Shown here: positions 52,620 to 60,945 of the stretch, piece by piece | Layout of the letters: each line of letters begins with the position of its first letter | How positions within the stretch are numbered: the stretch's first letter is position 1 | Assembly: GCA_029547705.1 (NCBI GenBank) | Contig: JAKPOU010000051.1 | Location: 1 to 64,000 of the forward strand | Length of the DNA stretch: 64,000 nt | Source: Bacteroidota bacterium | GTDB taxonomy: Bacteria; Bacteroidota; Bacteroidia; Bacteroidales; VadinHA17 | Direction of reading: 5' to 3' | Program-made: the position numbers and the translations under genes | The notes under the pieces: generated by a model | What the model was told of the DNA's origin: nothing | Seen by the model: only the letters and a program-made list of their open reading frames with translations | Databases searched by the model: none

Positions 52620-52651
52620 CTTGTTATAACAAGTCTAAATGTATAGATTTG
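52620..52651 (+). promoter_or_regulatory. Promoter with palindromic operator
   Basis: TAGATTTG at 52644-52651 is a -7 element 17 bases before ATG 52669. The -33 region (TTG at 52621-52623, 20 bases upstream) is buried in a perfect 14-bp palindrome, CTTGTTATAACAAG (52620-52633). A repressor on this site would block the promoter. Confidence 0.6.
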
Positions 52652-52668
52652 TATAAATAAGAAAAATA

Positions 52669-54117
52669 ATGAAACGGTTAGAGCTTATTCCTGCTGAAAA
52701 AATAACAGACCGCTTGCGTTATGAAAATCCCTGGTGGAATACCCGCCAGGTTTCAGAAACGTACAGCAGTATGTCCCGCCGTTTATATTTTGAATTATTT
52801 TACCCTTATGTAAAAGAGCGGAGTGTCCGCCGTGCCCTGGTATTGATGGGACCACGAAGGGTTGGTAAAACAGTAATGCTCTATCACAGCATTCATCAGC
52901 TCCTGGGAGATGATGTTGATCCCCGTAAAGTTATTTTTGTCGGTATCGATAACCCAATTTACTTACATCTGGGACTCGAAGATATTTTAGAGCTCTGTAA
53001 AAATGCTTTGAATATCGAAGATATGGCTGACTGTTACATCTTTTTCGATGAAATACAATACCTTAAAGATTGGGAAAGGCATCTTAAAGTTCTGGTTGAT
53101 TCCTATCCCGAAACAAAATTTATTGTATCAGGTTCAGCGGCTGCCGCTTTAAAATGGCACAGCACCGAGAGTGGTGCGGGCAGATTTACAGATTTCATGC
53201 TGCCACCACTTACTTTTCATGAATATATTCATTTAAAAAAACTGGACCACCTGATTTATGACGGGGAAATAATATATGGCCCGGATAAAATATCTTATAA
53301 ACTGGCCTATGATATAAAAGAATTAAACAGAGAATTCGTTAAGTACCTTAATTTTGGCGGGTATCCGGAAGTTGTTTTGTCTGAAAAAATTCAGAGCAAC
53401 ATGGGTCGTTATGTTAAAAGTGATATTGTTGATAAGGTTTTACTTCGGGATCTGCCCAGCTTGTACGGAATCAGAGATGTACAGGAGCTGTATCGGTTTT
53501 TCACATACATTGCCTATCATACGGGAAAGGAGTTTTCATACGAAACGATGTCACGACAAAGCGGAATACAAAAAGAGATGTTGAAAAAGTATCTTGAATA
53601 TCTTGAAGCTGCCTTTTTAGTGAAAGTAATGCACAAAGTGAATGAGCATGCCGGAAGGTTTAAGCGTATTACAGGTTTTAAGGTATATCTGACAAACTCA
53701 TCACTGCGAACAGCTCTTTTTTCACCAATAACAGAAACCGATAGCGATATGGGTAATATGGTGGAAACAGCTGTGCTTTCACAATGGATGCACCGTGAAA
53801 CGCTGGACCTAAAATATGCCCGCTGGCGCTCAGGAAGAACCGAAGGTGAGGTAGATCTGATTCAATTGAGTGAAAAAGATTTTAAACCTTTATGGGCCGT
53901 CGAAATAAAATGGAGTAACCGGTATTTTACCAAACCGGGAGACTTGAAAAGTCTGGTCTGTTTTTGTGGCAGGAACAATATTGAAAAAGCATTGGTAACA
54001 ACAATTGATGCACAGGCCGTAAAAGAGTTGGATAATCTGAAACTAACCTTTATCCCTTCTTCTGTGTATACCTACAATATTGGTGTTAACACATTAACAA
54101 AAAAGTCTGGTATCTGA
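52669..54117 (+). CDS. AAA ATPase with C-terminal DUF4143
   Basis: A 482-residue protein. The N-terminal AAA_14-type ATPase has Walker A GPRRVGKTV (Gly61-Thr68), Walker B YIFFDEIQYLKDW (Asp127, Glu128) and sensor FIVSGSAAAALK. The C-terminal DUF4143 region carries EGEVDLIQLSEKDFKPLWAVEIKW, a pattern resembling the D...ExK core of PD-(D/E)XK nuclease-like folds. Such proteins are widespread single genes of unclear role, often in mobile or defence islands. A palindrome-covered promoter lies upstream. Confidence 0.85.
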   Translation: MKRLELIPAEKITDRLRYENPWWNTRQVSETYSSMSRRLYFELFYPYVKERSVRRALVLMGPRRVGKTVMLYHSIHQLLGDDVDPRKVIFVGIDNPIYLHLGLEDILELCKNALNIEDMADCYIFFDEIQYLKDWERHLKVLVDSYPETKFIVSGSAAAALKWHSTESGAGRFTDFMLPPLTFHEYIHLKKLDHLIYDGEIIYGPDKISYKLAYDIKELNREFVKYLNFGGYPEVVLSEKIQSNMGRYVKSDIVDKVLLRDLPSLYGIRDVQELYRFFTYIAYHTGKEFSYETMSRQSGIQKEMLKKYLEYLEAAFLVKVMHKVNEHAGRFKRITGFKVYLTNSSLRTALFSPITETDSDMGNMVETAVLSQWMHRETLDLKYARWRSGRTEGEVDLIQLSEKDFKPLWAVEIKWSNRYFTKPGDLKSLVCFCGRNNIEKALVTTIDAQAVKELDNLKLTFIPSSVYTYNIGVNTLTKKSGI

Positions 54118-54245
54118 TTGGCAGGCATTTTATTGAAAGAGGATAGAAATAGATTTGTATAAGAATTATATGAATTAGCCAATACTTGGCTGAAGCGGTA
54201 AATGGCTAATTATAATATCACTGATGCCAGATCAAGTCTTGACTG

Positions 54246-55829
54246 TCACAGGTAATCCGCCAGTTTCTCAAGCGCTTCTGACATCGTAACCACCTCAATA
54301 CCATATTCATTAATTATTCTCATGTGCCTGGTGAACATTTCCAGCGTTGCATCGTCCTTGCCGTTGGTACCTTCAATCTCATGGTACAAAAGAATGAGCC
54401 ACAGGTTTTCTTCTGTGGCTTTTCGTACCCATGCCTCAAACTCGGTATCAGTGGTATTGATAAGAATGCACCACGTTTTCAGGCGGGTTAAATCCAGTTT
54501 GTCTCTTGAGTTATATCCTCTGTCTACCGTGCGTTGTGAGCTGTAATGCTTCATCGCCTCTTTCGTTACCCGTGAATCATAAAGTCCGAAAGGAGTGGCA
54601 AAATGTTTTATAGTGATATCCAGATAGTTCTCCAGAAATGTCTTTGAATCGGCAAGTTCTTTGGTTAAGTCCGCATCCGGCTCCAGGGTGAGATCACTGT
54701 GGTTGACAGAGTGGGAACCAAATTCATGTCCTGCATCCTTAAAAATCTGTATCAGGCTCTTCGGCTCCGGATACTGGAACCCAGCATAATCCTGAATCGC
54801 ATCAGTCCTGTAATACTGAACCGATTTGAATCCGTACCTGTTCATCACCGGCAGGGCCGTTTCAGTATTTATGTTCCAGCCATCGTCGAATGTAATGGTG
54901 AGCAGACCTTTGTTAAAGCCTTTGTAGTAATAGGGTGCTATCTGATGGTCGTCGGTAATCAGGTAGCCGTTGCTCTTTAGCATGTGCAAAACAGTGGCCG
55001 CCACACCGTTTGCAGGCACATCGAATACTGCTTCGTACTTTGTCCACCCCGTGCTTGCAGGTGCCTCAGGAAGATCATAATACTCCGTTCCCCCCTCCTT
55101 GTTGGTAATCGCCAGGGTAACATATGTGCTGACATCCGAACGGTACCAGTTTGTGTAGACATAGTCGCCCGGTGTGAGCTCTGCCGGCTCGAACAGCCAT
55201 TTGGCATCACCTTGCGGGAAGCGTCCGGAATGAGGATGCAGAGGCTCGCCCGATACTTCCACTTTCACGCTGCGGCTGCCGGTGTGTCCCTCATTCAAAT
55301 AAGTAAACGTGACATTGGAACCGGAAATTCCCCAGAAATCCTGCCACCAGCCATCCGGGCGCTCCGGATCACCCGTACTGGCGGTCTCCAGCGAGGAACT
55401 GAACAGCGGGGTTGTGGTCTGTCCCCTCCCTATGCCCGTCAGGGCAACAGTCCTGGCCTGGCTGCATACGGCATCGCTATTGATTGTGAGAACCCCGCTG
55501 TATCCCTTGGCAAGCGCAGGGGAAAACCTTACAGTCACTACAGCCTCCTGGTCAGGCGGAATAGCTGAAACGGCAAATGAACCCGTGAAGGCAGGGTCGG
55601 AACTTGTTACCGACAAGATAGTCAATGTACCGCTGCCGGTATTTTTCACCACAATCTCCTGTGATGCTTCTGCCCCCGCCTCCACATTGCCGAATGTCAG
55701 AGAGACAGGATCAATCTTAATACAGGGAAAGCCCGTATCAGGGCAGTCAGGACATTTTTTGCATGCATTGCTGCCGGCTGCTGCCAGAAGCAGCGCCATT
55801 AGCATGAATGTTGTTCTGATAATTTTCAT
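54246..55829 (-). CDS. Polysaccharide deacetylase lipoprotein
   Basis: A 527-residue lipoprotein (leader ends GSNAC). Residues ~35-135 are an ASH/HYDIN-like ('choice-of-anchor D') domain: DPVSLTFGNVEAGAEASQE and VVKNTGSGTLTILSV. A jelly-roll-like region follows (about 150-300). The NodB deacetylase domain comes last, with TFDDGW (about residue 313), HEFGSHSVNHSDLT (metal-binding His pair) and HFATPFGLYDSR. It probably removes N- or O-acetyl groups from a polysaccharide in the envelope or outside. It stands alone on the minus strand. Confidence 0.88.
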   Translation of the reverse strand: MKIIRTTFMLMALLLAAAGSNACKKCPDCPDTGFPCIKIDPVSLTFGNVEAGAEASQEIVVKNTGSGTLTILSVTSSDPAFTGSFAVSAIPPDQEAVVTVRFSPALAKGYSGVLTINSDAVCSQARTVALTGIGRGQTTTPLFSSSLETASTGDPERPDGWWQDFWGISGSNVTFTYLNEGHTGSRSVKVEVSGEPLHPHSGRFPQGDAKWLFEPAELTPGDYVYTNWYRSDVSTYVTLAITNKEGGTEYYDLPEAPASTGWTKYEAVFDVPANGVAATVLHMLKSNGYLITDDHQIAPYYYKGFNKGLLTITFDDGWNINTETALPVMNRYGFKSVQYYRTDAIQDYAGFQYPEPKSLIQIFKDAGHEFGSHSVNHSDLTLEPDADLTKELADSKTFLENYLDITIKHFATPFGLYDSRVTKEAMKHYSSQRTVDRGYNSRDKLDLTRLKTWCILINTTDTEFEAWVRKATEENLWLILLYHEIEGTNGKDDATLEMFTRHMRIINEYGIEVVTMSEALEKLADYL

Positions 55830-56192
55830 TTGTTTTTCTTTATATCATTTTCCGGATTTTCTGCCTTCAGTAATAATTTGTATGCTGCCGGCAGTCCAAA
55901 TAAACGGAAAATCCATGCCATGCCTAGCCATACCATGGGCATTGTGCCTTTGTCACCTTCTCCTGAAAATTACCTGCTTTTTCTTCTTTACGACTTTCAA
56001 CCCATGCTATGTTATGTTAAACGGTACAAACCGCTTTTATGTTTTCAAAATGCAACATATTTTCTTTTCAGCACACGGCAAAGAATGTCAATCCAACAGA
56101 CTGTCCACTGGCAGACTGGTAGTCTGCAGGGGATCAGGTGGCTTAATACAACTGTATGCACCGCCCTTTTACTGAGCTTATTGTACCGGTAA
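55830..56192. other. Intergenic region upstream of the deacetylase gene
   Basis: A 363-base stretch in which I see no gene. Together with 56193-56597 it forms a 768-base gap whose second part holds a decayed gene. Confidence 0.5.
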
Positions 56193-56522
56193 TATAATGC
56201 AGATACCGGAGGCAGGAAGGAAGAAACAGCAGAATTCAGGAAGAAGTTTGCTAGTCGGGCGTTAAGTTCACAGACACAGAACTCTATAATAAACCTGATT
56301 GACGGGAAAGCAGATATCACAATCGCTGCCAGAAGCCTGTCACCCGATGAGAAAGAATATGCCCCGGGAAAAGGGTTTAGGGTGATCGAAACAACGAAGT
56401 GGGATGAGCCCGGGGTGATTATTGCACCTGGCCATCCCGGTACTCCACGCTGCAAGTCCCTCTGTAACAGGAGCAGCGGCATATGCAACAATGAAAAAAC
56501 CAGCCCCCTGATAACATTTTAA
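56193..56522 (+). pseudogene. Remnant of a PstS-like phosphate-binding protein gene
   Basis: A 109-codon stop-free frame with no start codon reads TAEFRKKFASRALSSQTQNS, then IINLIDGKADITIAARSLSP, DEKEYAPGKGFRVIETTKWD and EPGVIIAPGHPG. This matches a middle section of PstS-like phosphate ABC transporter binding proteins of Bacteroidota (asn-x-DGKADI-x-x-x-xRxLSxDE pattern). Upstream and downstream parts are absent, and the last ~25 codons no longer resemble the family. Confidence 0.6.
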
Positions 56523-56597
56523 CTTTTTGATTGTTGAATTCTCTAATTGGACAATCGTTAAACAAAACTATTTATTAAGATTAATTTAAACATCCTT

Positions 56598-57185
56598 ATG
56601 AAAAAGATTTTTATGCTTATGGTGATAGCCCTGCCAGTAGTTGCGCCGGCGCAACCTGCCTCAGGTTTTGATTCGAAAGGCAAAATTGAGGTATACGCAG
56701 GATATGGGTTATTGTCTGCACCAGATTTAATTACAGGCTTTGCCAACATCTTTACCGGTGCATTATTGCCGGGAATGGTGGAAAAGATAGACTCCAAAGG
56801 TTTAGGAACAGTATATGGCGGTTTAGATTACTATGCAGGCAACCGCTTTGCTGTAGGGGCACAATACTACTATTCATCATATGAACGTCAGTATAAGATG
56901 CAAAATGGGACAACGGCAACCTTAAATACCCAATATCACTCTGTTTTGATCCGTGGAAAAGGTATGTGGGTAAACAAGCCCGCCTTTCAGCTATATTCGG
57001 CACTTGCCGCCGGTCCGTCTTTTGTCTCCGCCAAAAATGACAATGATGAAACAAAGAATAATACTGAGTTTGCTTTCCAGGTAAGTCCCATAGGAATCAG
57101 GGTTGGAAACCATATTGCATTCTTCCTCGAGGGAGGGTTTGGTTATCAGGGCCTGGTCTCAGCCGGATTATCGGCAAGATTTTAA
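56598..57185 (+). CDS. Small outer-membrane beta-barrel protein
   Basis: A 195-residue exported protein (signal ending VAPAQPA). The mature part has alternating amphipathic strands with aromatic ends (KIEVYAGYGLLSAPD, GGLDYYAGNRFAVGAQYYYS, HSVLIRGKGMWVN, FQVSPIGIRVGNHIAFFLEG) and ends in a Phe (SAGLSARF), as expected of an eight-stranded OmpA-like or porin-family barrel. It is unlinked to neighbouring genes. Function unknown. Confidence 0.8.
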   Translation: MKKIFMLMVIALPVVAPAQPASGFDSKGKIEVYAGYGLLSAPDLITGFANIFTGALLPGMVEKIDSKGLGTVYGGLDYYAGNRFAVGAQYYYSSYERQYKMQNGTTATLNTQYHSVLIRGKGMWVNKPAFQLYSALAAGPSFVSAKNDNDETKNNTEFAFQVSPIGIRVGNHIAFFLEGGFGYQGLVSAGLSARF

Positions 57186-57204
57186 ACAACCGGAGGTCGA
57201 TTAG

Positions 57205-57387
57205 GATGCTTTCCGCTTTTCACTCTATGTTGATAACACCAACAGCAAGGGCAGTGATGAAAATCCCGATACAGAGGAGCTCCCCCTGCAGACCATACAG
57301 CATGCCGCCAATATAGCCGGTCCCGGTGATGTGATATGTGTAAAAAACGGCAGCTATCGTGAACGGGTGATTGTCAAAAAGGGATGA
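57205..57387 (+). pseudogene. 5' remnant of a beta-helix (DUF1565-type) secreted protein gene
   Basis: A 60-codon frame without start reads LYVDNTNSKGSDENPDTEEL, then PLQTIQHAANIAGPGDVICV and KNGSYRERVIVKKG before a stop. This is the standard N-terminal opening of DUF1565 beta-helix glycan enzymes (YVDN..N.GSD.NPGTEE.P..TIQ.A...A.PGDVI.V..G.YRE). The helical body has been lost. Confidence 0.65.
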
Positions 57388-57434
57388 GAGGCCGGCAAAC
57401 CGGTTACAATTCCTTTTCAGGCAAGACTTCCACC

Positions 57435-58646
57435 TCAGGCAATACTCCCTTCTCCGGCAACATCTGCTTTTACAGCATTCTTCTCCTTTCCTGAAATATG
57501 GTCCATTACCAGTGCTATGGCACCGTCACCTGTGACGTTACAGGCGGTTCCGAAGCTATCAACGGCAATGTAGAGGGTGATCATCATCCCGATCATTTGT
57601 TCACTGAAGCCCAGGATGCTCTGAATAACCGCAATTGCTGCCATGATAGCGCCTCCCGGAACCCCGGGAGCTGCAATCATTATTATGCCAAGCATGAATA
57701 TGAAACCGATGAAAGTGGCAAAATCGACCGGTATGCCGAAAAAGTACTGGAGAGCCAGTGCAAAACCCACTATCTTCATCGTGCTTCCTGCCAGATGAAT
57801 TGTTGCACAGAGCGGTATGGTAAATGAGGCAATACTGGGATTGACCCTGTTTTTTATGGTACATTCAAGTGTAACCGGTATGGTAGCAGCAGAAGACGAG
57901 GTGCCCAGGGCAGTGAAATAGGCCGGAAGCATGGTTCTCAGAGCCTTGAAAGGATTCCTGCCCGTAATTACTCCGGCCACGAGGAACTGAATGATCAGCA
58001 GAAGGATATGAAGAATAAAAATTACCAGTATAACCTTCAGGAAAAGCATTATTACCGAATAGACTTGACCCGAGATGGAAATGGCGAGGAACATTCCGAA
58101 AATGTAGAGCGGAAGAAACGGGATAATAATAGCCCTGATGATCAGGGTGATAATCTCCCGTAATTCCTGAAATGCATTCTGTAGGGTATCTCCCTTAAGG
58201 AATGTTATACCCAGCCCGACACAGAATGAGAGTATCAGGGCGGTCATCACCTCCATCACCGGAGGCATCGCCACAGTGAAGAAGGGTTCAACAAGCCCCT
58301 CATCAATAGTATCAAGCATCATGGCATCAATTCCGCCGGTGAGTATCTTCGGATATACTGCCTGACATGAAAAATAGGTAAAGAAGCCCGAAAAGAGGGT
58401 TGACAGGTATGCTATCAGGGCAGTGATCGCCAGCAGCCTGCCGGCACCCTTTCCAAGCTCACCTATGGCAGGTGTGATGAGACCAACAATTATAAGCGGG
58501 ATGATGAACGACAGGAAATTGCCAAAAAGTGAGTTGAAGGTGGCGAAGATGCGTGCAAACCATACCGGGGCAAACTGTCCGGTAATAATGCCCAGAACGA
58601 TGGCAATCCCGACTCTTCCCAGCAGGGGTATCCTTGAAAGCTTCAT
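57435..58646 (-). CDS. Dicarboxylate/amino-acid:cation symporter (SDF family)
   Basis: A 403-residue inner-membrane transporter of the DAACS (GltP/SstT) family. Family landmarks are the N-terminal helix GRVGIAIVLGIITGQFAP, TSSSAATIPVTLEC (first re-entrant loop), FTIPLCATIHLAGSTMKI, PGVPGGAIMAA (second loop) and DSFGTACNVTGDGAIALVM in the substrate/cation-binding helix. The order fits sodium- or proton-coupled uptake of glutamate, aspartate or C4-dicarboxylates; the substrate is not fixed by these motifs. Monocistronic. Confidence 0.9.
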   Translation of the reverse strand: MKLSRIPLLGRVGIAIVLGIITGQFAPVWFARIFATFNSLFGNFLSFIIPLIIVGLITPAIGELGKGAGRLLAITALIAYLSTLFSGFFTYFSCQAVYPKILTGGIDAMMLDTIDEGLVEPFFTVAMPPVMEVMTALILSFCVGLGITFLKGDTLQNAFQELREIITLIIRAIIIPFLPLYIFGMFLAISISGQVYSVIMLFLKVILVIFILHILLLIIQFLVAGVITGRNPFKALRTMLPAYFTALGTSSSAATIPVTLECTIKNRVNPSIASFTIPLCATIHLAGSTMKIVGFALALQYFFGIPVDFATFIGFIFMLGIIMIAAPGVPGGAIMAAIAVIQSILGFSEQMIGMMITLYIAVDSFGTACNVTGDGAIALVMDHISGKEKNAVKADVAGEGSIA

Positions 58647-58733
58647 AGCAGGCTGATAAAATATGTGCGCTAAAGCTACTATTTTTTAAATATCTCCCAC
58701 CAGAGAAAAATCAGGTTTGTAAGGAAAGGGCGG

Positions 58734-58768
58734 ATAAAAAAACCCTGATAAGAATGATAATCAGGGTT
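58734..58768 (-). terminator. Intrinsic terminator of tRNA-Gln
   Basis: On the minus strand a perfect 9-bp stem (AACCCTGAT / ATCAGGGTT, plus-strand arms 58741-58749 and 58760-58768) with a 10-base loop is followed by a run of seven T. It lies 18 bases downstream of the tRNA. Confidence 0.85.
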
Positions 58769-58786
58769 ATGGACATAAAGATTTGT

Positions 58787-58858
58787 TGACCCACCTGGGC
58801 TCGAACCAGGACTCTGCGGAACCAAAATCCGATGTGTTACCAGTTACACCATGGGTCA
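58787..58858 (-). tRNA. tRNA-Gln (anticodon UUG)
   Basis: 72 bases on the minus strand fold as a standard cloverleaf: acceptor arms TGACCCA / TGGGTCA, T arm CCTGG-TTCGAGC-CCAGG, and an anticodon loop TTTTGGT flanked by CGGA / TCCG, giving anticodon TTG. The 3' CCA is not encoded. A promoter-like -7 box precedes it and an intrinsic terminator follows. Confidence 0.93.
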
Positions 58859-58877
58859 GTTTTCCTGAAGAACCCTG

Positions 58878-58885
58878 CAAAACTA
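58878..58885 (-). promoter_or_regulatory. -7 element of the tRNA-Gln promoter
   Basis: TAGTTTTG (minus strand), followed by C, fits TAnnTTTG and ends about 20 bases before the tRNA 5' end. The nearest TTTG upstream is about 25 bases away, longer than normal spacing. Confidence 0.5.
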
Positions 58886-58943
58886 TAAAAAAAATTGATT
58901 TTATTAATAACAAAGAGATAATCCTTTGTCTAAGAATGGGATA

Positions 58944-59369
58944 TTAATTCTTTTCAGTAAAGAACCGGTTGTAAAAAGCATCATTCATGGCGTCAGTCTC
59001 CACAAATCTGAAACGGCAGTTAATAAGTGAACGGAGTATTGATCCGAGTTCCCGCATATCTTCATCACCGTGTTCATAATACCACGTTATCTCAGCATTT
59101 TCAGCAACCCTCTCTTCTTCAGACAATCTCTTTAAAAGAATATAAAGCCATTTTATGGATCCTGTGTTTATGTATTCAAAGCCAAGATCAACTTTTATAC
59201 TCCCCGACCATACCTTGATAAATTCCATTATCCATTCATATCCGGGCGTATAGAAATGTGAAGGGTTTTCAATGATGGACCTCCCCATCACAAAAATGCG
59301 TCCGGGCTCCAGTACCACCCAGGGAGATCTTCTTGTAGGTTCTATAGATAATTTAGCAGGATATGACAT
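58944..59369 (-). CDS. SiaC-family (DUF1987) regulatory phosphoprotein
   Basis: A 141-residue protein with the DUF1987/SiaC pattern: RSPWVVLEPGRIFVMGRSII, then ENPSHFYTPGYEWIMEFIK, FEYINTGSIKWLYILL and ITWYYEHGDEDMRELGSILR. The NTGS segment holds the residue phosphorylated in SiaC, where it controls binding to the partner SiaD diguanylate cyclase. No SiaB kinase or SiaD is encoded beside it, so its partners lie elsewhere or differ. It lies 85 bases from tRNA-Gln. Confidence 0.85.
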   Translation of the reverse strand: MSYPAKLSIEPTRRSPWVVLEPGRIFVMGRSIIENPSHFYTPGYEWIMEFIKVWSGSIKVDLGFEYINTGSIKWLYILLKRLSEEERVAENAEITWYYEHGDEDMRELGSILRSLINCRFRFVETDAMNDAFYNRFFTEKN

Positions 59370-59733
59370 ACTGCAGATTTACTTATTTTAAACATGACCT
59401 TCACAAACCATATTACGCTGTAATACGGAATCAGTTACAGTAATGTGCAAAAATACAAAAGATTCACGTCTTAACAAAATATCAGGTAAATTCCTCCGTG
59501 AATACCCGGGATCCAAAGAGGAAAACCGGAATAATATACCGGGAGATTCACCTTTACTCAGGGAAAGAAAAACCCTTGCCTTGCCTGCCTGTCAGCTAAG
59601 CTGCAGAAGGGAAGAGCCCCGCTTAACTATAAAAAAGGTAGTATGCCAACGTATCAATAAACCAACACAAACAAAGGATTCACTTTTAAATGCCGGAAAA
59701 GAAAGACCAGAGCATCATGAAAAACTCATCCTG
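59370..59733. other. Intergenic region without a supported gene
   Basis: A plus-strand frame here (59443-60021) has no family resemblance, and its second half runs antisense through the aldolase gene, so I do not call it. No promoter or terminator is clear. Confidence 0.55.
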
Positions 59734-60705
59734 TCATACTCTGTCGGCACTTCCCAGTACGTTAATTATCTTATGCTTGTACAGTTCCTTAAGCTTGTCG
59801 CGTGCCGGTCCGAGATAATTGCGGGGATCGAACTCTCCGGGTTTCTCGGTCAGCACCTTGCGTACTGCGGCTGTCATGGCAAGCCGTCCGTCACTGTCGA
59901 TATTTATTTTGCAGACAGCCGACCTTGCTGCCCTGCGAAGCTGATCCTCGGATACACCTGCTGTGTTCTCAAGCTTTCCGCCGTATTTGTTGATCTCGGC
60001 TACAATGTCCTGAGGTACTGAAGAGGCACCGTGCAATACAATGGGGAACCCGGGAATACGCTTTTCACATTCCTCGAGAATATCAAAGCGAAGGGGGGGA
60101 GGAAGTTCTCCCGGTTTAACCTTGAATTTAAATGCTCCGTGTGAAGTGCCTATTGATATTGCCAGGGAATCAACCCCGGTCTTTTTCACAAAATCCTCAA
60201 CCTCCTCAGGTCTTGTATAAGTAGAATGTTCTGATGAAACTTCATCTTCTATGCCTGCCAGAACCCCCAGTTCACCCTCAACGGTTACATCAAACTTATG
60301 GGCATACTCAACAACCTCTCTTGTCAGCCTTACATTCTCCTCGTAGGGGAAATGCGATCCGTCAATCATTACCGAAGAAAATCCGGTTTCTATACATGAT
60401 TTGCAGGTCTCGAATGTATCACCATGGTCGAGGTGCAGCACTATTGGTATTTCATGACCAAGTTCCTTTGCATAAGCCACCGCACCCTGTGCCAGATATT
60501 GCAGAAGTGTCTGATTGGCATATTTGCGTGCTCCTTTTGAAACCTGAAGAATAACCGGAGATTTAGTCTCCACGCAGGCACTGATGATAGCCTGCAACTG
60601 CTCGAGATTATTGAAATTGAATGCAGGGACAGCATACCCACCCTTCATGGCATCCCTGAACAATTCCCTCGAGTTAACCAATCCTAATTCCTTATAATGT
60701 AACAT
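59734..60705 (-). CDS. fba: Class II fructose-bisphosphate aldolase
   Basis: A 323-residue glycolytic enzyme that splits fructose-1,6-bisphosphate into DHAP and glyceraldehyde-3-phosphate. Class II zinc enzymes show the blocks seen here: GGYAVPAFNFNNLEQLQAII, VLHLDHGDTFETCK (zinc and catalytic residues near residue 88), EGELGVLAGIEDEV, LAISIGTSHGAFKF and IVLHGASSVP. The length is typical, and no frame damage is visible. It is divergent from the efflux genes. Confidence 0.95.
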   Translation of the reverse strand: MLHYKELGLVNSRELFRDAMKGGYAVPAFNFNNLEQLQAIISACVETKSPVILQVSKGARKYANQTLLQYLAQGAVAYAKELGHEIPIVLHLDHGDTFETCKSCIETGFSSVMIDGSHFPYEENVRLTREVVEYAHKFDVTVEGELGVLAGIEDEVSSEHSTYTRPEEVEDFVKKTGVDSLAISIGTSHGAFKFKVKPGELPPPLRFDILEECEKRIPGFPIVLHGASSVPQDIVAEINKYGGKLENTAGVSEDQLRRAARSAVCKINIDSDGRLAMTAAVRKVLTEKPGEFDPRNYLGPARDKLKELYKHKIINVLGSADRV

Positions 60706-60945
60706 ATTTTTAAGTGTTTGTAAATAGGCGTGACAAGATAGTCATTTTTTAAATTCTGTATCAAAAAATAATGATATCCAACCATCTTTTAAATATGACA
60801 GGTAAGATTAATTGATCAGAATCATTTATCTTCGTAGTCCTGAAAAGGCCGCAATTGCCTTAACTTATTCTGTTCCCCGGGATGCAGCAAATACAATAAT
60901 TTGATCATTAGGATTCGTTGCGGACAAAACAAACAAGCTGTTCAG

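Noticed and set aside
55309..56175. 288-codon plus-strand frame
   Set aside because: Runs antisense through the deacetylase lipoprotein gene, which has clear motifs, so it is a shadow frame.
59443..60021. 192-codon plus-strand frame
   Set aside because: No family resemblance, no signal, and its second half is antisense to the aldolase gene.
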